NCBI RefSeq assembly: GCF_910587525.1
Contig: NZ_CAJULS010000102.1
Coordinates: 1-8,473 of the forward strand
DNA: 8,473 bases
DNA from: an uncultured Oscillibacter sp.
GTDB lineage: Bacteria > Bacillota > Clostridia > Oscillospirales > Oscillospiraceae
Direction of reading: 5' to 3'
Part shown: positions 5,832-8,473 of the stretch, piece after piece
How positions within the stretch are numbered: the stretch's first letter is position 1
How the letters are laid out: the number at the start of each line of letters is the position of its first letter
The notes under the pieces: model-generated
Told to the model about the DNA's origin: nothing
What the model saw: only the letters and a program-made list of their open reading frames with translations
The model's database searches: none
Made by a program: the position numbers and the translations under genes

Positions 5832-6984
5832 CGAGATTCTGCGCCGGGGGCTGATGGAGGCCAACCTGGCCCAGTACGAGACGGTGCTGGACAAGCTGCC
5901 GGACTGGGAGCCGGACTTCTCGCCCCGGTACCGCCGGGAGCGGATGCGATTGCTGGCGGACCCCTGGAACTGGGTGAGGCGGCGGGCCCGGCCCCTGTGG
6001 AAGCAGATCGCCCGGGCCGCGGCCTGCGTGGTGCTGGCCTGCACCCTGGCCCTGGGGAGCCTGATGGCGGTGAGCCCCACGGTGCGGGCGGCGGTGATCG
6101 GCTGGTTCCGGGAGACCTTTGAAGGATACACCTACTACACCGGCCCCGCTCCGGATGAGATCGCGGAGGGGGAGCAGACTCCCGTCTGGCGTCCCACCTG
6201 GGTCCCGGAGGGATGGCTTTTGGAGGACGCTCGTCAGACGGGGCCGCACTATGATGGGGCGGGTGTGGATCTGACGGCCAGCTGGACCTATGTAAAGGGT
6301 CAGGAAACTCTGAATTTTCACTGCTACCTGCGGCCTTCCGGGAGCGTCGGCGCCGCGTACGGGGCCGCCGTGAACGCCTCCAGCACTCTGCACAAAACCA
6401 CGGTCCAGGGATATGACGCGGACTTCTACGAGGGAAAGCCCTTCCACGGGTATATAACCAACGATCTGGTCTGGAAGAATGAACAGGGCACCCTCTTCTG
6501 GCTGTCCGGCGGCCTGGACCAGGCCACCCTGGAGCGCATCGGAGAGAGCGTGGCAGAGGCCCGGGAAGCATTGCCGGACTACCGGCTGGGCTGGGTGCCG
6601 GAGGGCGCTGAGGAGCGGTCCGGCTTCGGCGCTGCCTTTCCGGAGTTTGTCCAGGAGACGTGGGACATTTTGGACCAGGGGGGCTTTGACTGGGCATATT
6701 CCTCCTATGAGCTAAGCGCCCCCAGAGAGGCGGAGGAGGGCGTGCCGGAGGCGGTGACGGTCCGGGGAATTCCCGCGGAATTTCTGACGGAGGTCCCCAC
6801 CCAGTCGCTGACAATGTCAATTGGAAGCGGAGAGGATTCCACCACCATCGAACTGAGCGGCCGGCCCACCAGCGCCCTGCTCTGGACCGATCCCGAGACC
6901 GGCATTTCCTTCCGGATCACGGGTTATCTGGAAAAAGAGGACTTCCTGAAAATCGCGGAGAACATCACAGAGGCCGGCGGCTGA
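5818..6984 (+). CDS. transmembrane anti-sigma factor with DUF4367-like extracellular region
   Basis: A 388-residue single-pass membrane protein, presumed to hold the co-encoded ECF sigma factor inactive until an envelope signal is sensed. Residues 1-63 are cytoplasmic and basic near the membrane (NWVRRRARPLWK); about 64-86 form the membrane helix. The outside part has two related modules, about 102-247 and 252-385. The first carries the GYTYYTGPAP and TNDLVW...LFWLSG blocks; the second ends in LLWTDPETGISF, typical of DUF4367-like proteins. The cytoplasmic part has no HxxxCxxC zinc anti-sigma motif; the only cysteines are C70 and C75 in the membrane and C169 outside. The anti-sigma role is inferred from the 14-base overlap with the sigma gene, the topology and the family context. 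No regulated-proteolysis site can be named from sequence alone. Confidence 0.85.
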   Translation: MRQFDEILRRGLMEANLAQYETVLDKLPDWEPDFSPRYRRERMRLLADPWNWVRRRARPLWKQIARAAACVVLACTLALGSLMAVSPTVRAAVIGWFRETFEGYTYYTGPAPDEIAEGEQTPVWRPTWVPEGWLLEDARQTGPHYDGAGVDLTASWTYVKGQETLNFHCYLRPSGSVGAAYGAAVNASSTLHKTTVQGYDADFYEGKPFHGYITNDLVWKNEQGTLFWLSGGLDQATLERIGESVAEAREALPDYRLGWVPEGAEERSGFGAAFPEFVQETWDILDQGGFDWAYSSYELSAPREAEEGVPEAVTVRGIPAEFLTEVPTQSLTMSIGSGEDSTTIELSGRPTSALLWTDPETGISFRITGYLEKEDFLKIAENITEAGG

Positions 6985-6993
6985 AAAATTTTC

Positions 6994-7041
6994 AAAAATT
7001 TTTGGAAATGCCGGGATACTTTTCTCTCCCCCTCCGTTTAC
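6994..7041 (+). promoter_or_regulatory. second ECF-type promoter, before the secreted paralogue
   Basis: GGGATAC (7013-7019), TTTT, and CGTTTAC (7035-7041) with the same 15-base spacing as the sigma operon promoter. The A5T5 tract (6994-7003) and CAGA four bases after the -10 (7046-7049) are also repeated. It begins 9 bases after the anti-sigma stop with no terminator between, so the downstream gene may be read both from here and by read-through. Confidence 0.75.
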
Positions 7042-7098
7042 CTGTCAGAACGAGGCGGGAGGGCGCTCCTCTCCGCCGGAAAAGAAAGGAAGAATCTT

Positions 7099-8127
7099 AT
7101 GAAAAAGACCATGACATCCATCCTGGCAGGGCTCACTACGGCGGCGCTGGCGCTGAGCCTCTGTACCACCGCTCTGGCGGCCCCCGCCGGAAAAAAAGCG
7201 GCGGACGAGACGGGCAAAACGGCGTCCCAGGTCTCCAAGACCGTCCCGGGCCGGGTCTGGCAGCGGGAGTATCTGGAGGGCTATCTCTACTACACCGGCC
7301 CCGCCCCCGCCAAGGTGCCGGAGGGGGAGCAGCCTCCCGCCTTCCGTCCCTCCTGGCTGCCGGAGGGTTACGCCCTCAGCAGTGCCTCCACCGGCGGGGT
7401 CCCGCTGAAGGGGGAGGTGACGGCCGACTGGAGCTATGAGAACGGCGAGGACCGGATGAACTTCTCCTGCTTTCTCCGTCCCACCGGAAGCCTGGGCGCC
7501 GCGGCCGGGGCCGCTGTAAGCGGCGACAGCATCCTGCGCAAGACCAAGGTCCAGGGCTGTGACGCAGATTTCTACCAGGGAGTCCCCTCTCACGGGTATC
7601 TGACCAACGACCTGGTCTGGGAGAACAAACAGGGCAATCTCTTCTGGCTGTCCGGCAGTCTGGATCAGGCCACAATGGAGAAGATCGCCGAGAGCGTAGC
7701 GGAGGTCAAATCGGAGCCCCTGCCGGAGTACGCGCTCACCATCTTACCCACCGGCGCCAGCCTCTTTTCCCGCAGTACCCTGCCGGAGGTGGTGAAAGAG
7801 CAGTGGTCCGTGGAGGGATCCGGCGGCTTCTCCTGGACATACAGCACCCTGCCTCTGCACACCGGCGGGACCGGCGCGGTGGAGACGGTGAAGGTGAACG
7901 GCTCGGAGGCCCGGTTCTGGCAGGAGAAGACACAGGTCCTCACAGTTGTGGCGAAGACGGGAGACAGTGAGACCTCTGCAACGCTGGGGGGCTCCACTTG
8001 CAGCTCCCTTCTCTGGACGGACCCGGAGACGAAGATCAATTTCCTTCTTCAGGGTAACCTGGACAGGGACGTCCTGATCTTCATGGCGGAGCATGTCGGC
8101 GTGAAAAACACGGAAGCCGGGAAATAA
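7099..8127 (+). CDS. secreted DUF4367-like paralogue of the anti-sigma extracellular region
   Basis: A 342-residue exported protein. AAGGAAG (7086-7092) lies 6 bases before the ATG. Residues 1-27 form a classic Sec signal peptide ending ALA, so the mature protein should be soluble or loosely wall-held: there is no lipobox, membrane helix or sorting motif. From about residue 59 it parallels the neighbouring anti-sigma protein: GYLYYTGPAP, the TNDLVW...ESVAE block (169-202; 27 of 34 residues identical to anti-sigma 214-247) and SSLLWTDPETKINF (302-315). It therefore arose by duplication of the sensor region, with the cytoplasmic and membrane parts replaced by a signal peptide. Its own ECF-type promoter suggests induction by the adjacent sigma factor. 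It might compete for or deliver the signal sensed by the anti-sigma protein, or bind it; no enzymatic motif is visible. Confidence 0.85.
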   Translation: MKKTMTSILAGLTTAALALSLCTTALAAPAGKKAADETGKTASQVSKTVPGRVWQREYLEGYLYYTGPAPAKVPEGEQPPAFRPSWLPEGYALSSASTGGVPLKGEVTADWSYENGEDRMNFSCFLRPTGSLGAAAGAAVSGDSILRKTKVQGCDADFYQGVPSHGYLTNDLVWENKQGNLFWLSGSLDQATMEKIAESVAEVKSEPLPEYALTILPTGASLFSRSTLPEVVKEQWSVEGSGGFSWTYSTLPLHTGGTGAVETVKVNGSEARFWQEKTQVLTVVAKTGDSETSATLGGSTCSSLLWTDPETKINFLLQGNLDRDVLIFMAEHVGVKNTEAGK

Positions 8128-8136
8128 GATCAACAA

Positions 8137-8165
8137 GGGCCCGGGAGGCAATGCCTCCCGGGCCC
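8137..8165. terminator. bidirectional terminator between convergent genes
   Basis: GGGCCCGGGAGGC (8137-8149), loop AAT, and GCCTCCCGGGCCC (8153-8165) form a perfect 13-bp hairpin 9 bases after the secreted-protein stop. The rightward side is pyrimidine-rich (GTTCCGTCTCTCTC) and the leftward side T-rich (TTGTTGATCTTATTT), so it can serve both convergent transcripts. Confidence 0.8.
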
Positions 8166-8177
8166 GTTCCGTCTCTC

Positions 8178-8473
8178 TCAGTTTTTCAGGCTGTGCAATG
8201 GCGCGGGAATCCGCCCGCCCCGGGCGATGAAATCCGCGCTGGACTCCCGGTGCACCGGCATCACCGGCGCGCTGCCCAAAAGCCCCCCCATCTCGATGGT
8301 GTCCCCCACCGTCTTGCCGGGGGTCACCAGCAGCCGCACGGCGGTAGTCTTGTTGTTCACCATGCCGATGGCCGCCTCGTCGGCGATGATGGCCGCCACG
8401 GTCTCCGCCGGGGTGTCCCCGGGGACGGCGATCATATCCAGGCCCACGGAGCACACGCAGGTCATGGCCTCCA
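8178..8473 (-). CDS. PFL-family protein (UPF0210/DUF711), C-terminal part only
   Basis: The last 98 codons of a gene entering from the right edge. The visible protein reads VCSVGLDMIAVPGDTPAET, then IADEAAIGMVNNKTTAVR, GGLLGSAPVMPV and the characteristic end RGGRIPAPLHSLKN. This closely matches the conserved C-terminus of UPF0210 proteins, a family of about 450 residues with a fold related to pyruvate formate-lyase but no established reaction. The ATG at 8465 is internal, since homology and the open frame continue to the edge. An ACT-domain gene (UPF0237) often lies just upstream in other genomes, which here would be outside the window. It converges on the ECF unit and shows no functional link to it. 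Confidence 0.92.
   Translation of the reverse strand, partial: EAMTCVCSVGLDMIAVPGDTPAETVAAIIADEAAIGMVNNKTTAVRLLVTPGKTVGDTIEMGGLLGSAPVMPVHRESSADFIARGGRIPAPLHSLKN

Noticed and set aside
5193..6131. A 312-codon minus-strand frame opposite the sigma factor and anti-sigma genes.
   Set aside because: The sigma-2/sigma-4 domains and the coupled gene overlap on the plus strand are decisive; the antisense frame has no recognisable domain or start signal.

Overview
The window is GC-rich, densely coding DNA with strong AGGAGG-type ribosome binding sites, sigma-A-like promoters, Gram-positive lipoprotein signals, an M15 peptidase with a choline-binding-like repeat, and DUF4367-type anti-sigma proteins. 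This suggests a high-GC member of the Clostridia, most likely Oscillospiraceae (Oscillibacter/Flavonifractor-like). The assignment is inferred from gene content and style only.

Left part, minus strand (5120 down to 1). A well-formed TTGACA-N17-TATGAT promoter at 5092-5120 reads leftward into a small proline/glutamate-rich lipoprotein gene that appears broken by an in-frame TAA and a frameshift. Next is a 732-residue membrane-anchored M15 (VanX-like) D-Ala-D-Ala peptidase with Fn3-like, SH3-like and wall-binding segments. A 434-base non-coding region follows, with several strong hairpins and a candidate rightward promoter. Then come a 454-residue lipoprotein with FG-GAP/VCBS-type calcium-binding motifs and an OmpR-family response regulator that runs off the left edge. 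The theme is cell-envelope maintenance and sensing.

Right part, plus strand (5200 to 8165). An ECF sigma factor overlaps by 14 bases a one-pass membrane protein with two DUF4367-like extracellular modules, its presumed anti-sigma factor. Directly downstream is a second gene encoding nearly the same extracellular region behind a cleavable signal peptide, with no cytoplasmic or membrane part. The sigma operon and this secreted paralogue are preceded by the same bipartite element, GGGATAC-N15-CGTTTAC, with the same spacing, an A/T tract upstream and CAGA four bases downstream. The simplest reading is an autoregulated ECF circuit that also produces a soluble copy of its own sensor domain. This is the most interesting system in the window.

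Right edge. A perfect 13-bp hairpin separates the ECF unit from the convergent 3' end of a PFL-family (UPF0210/DUF711) gene.
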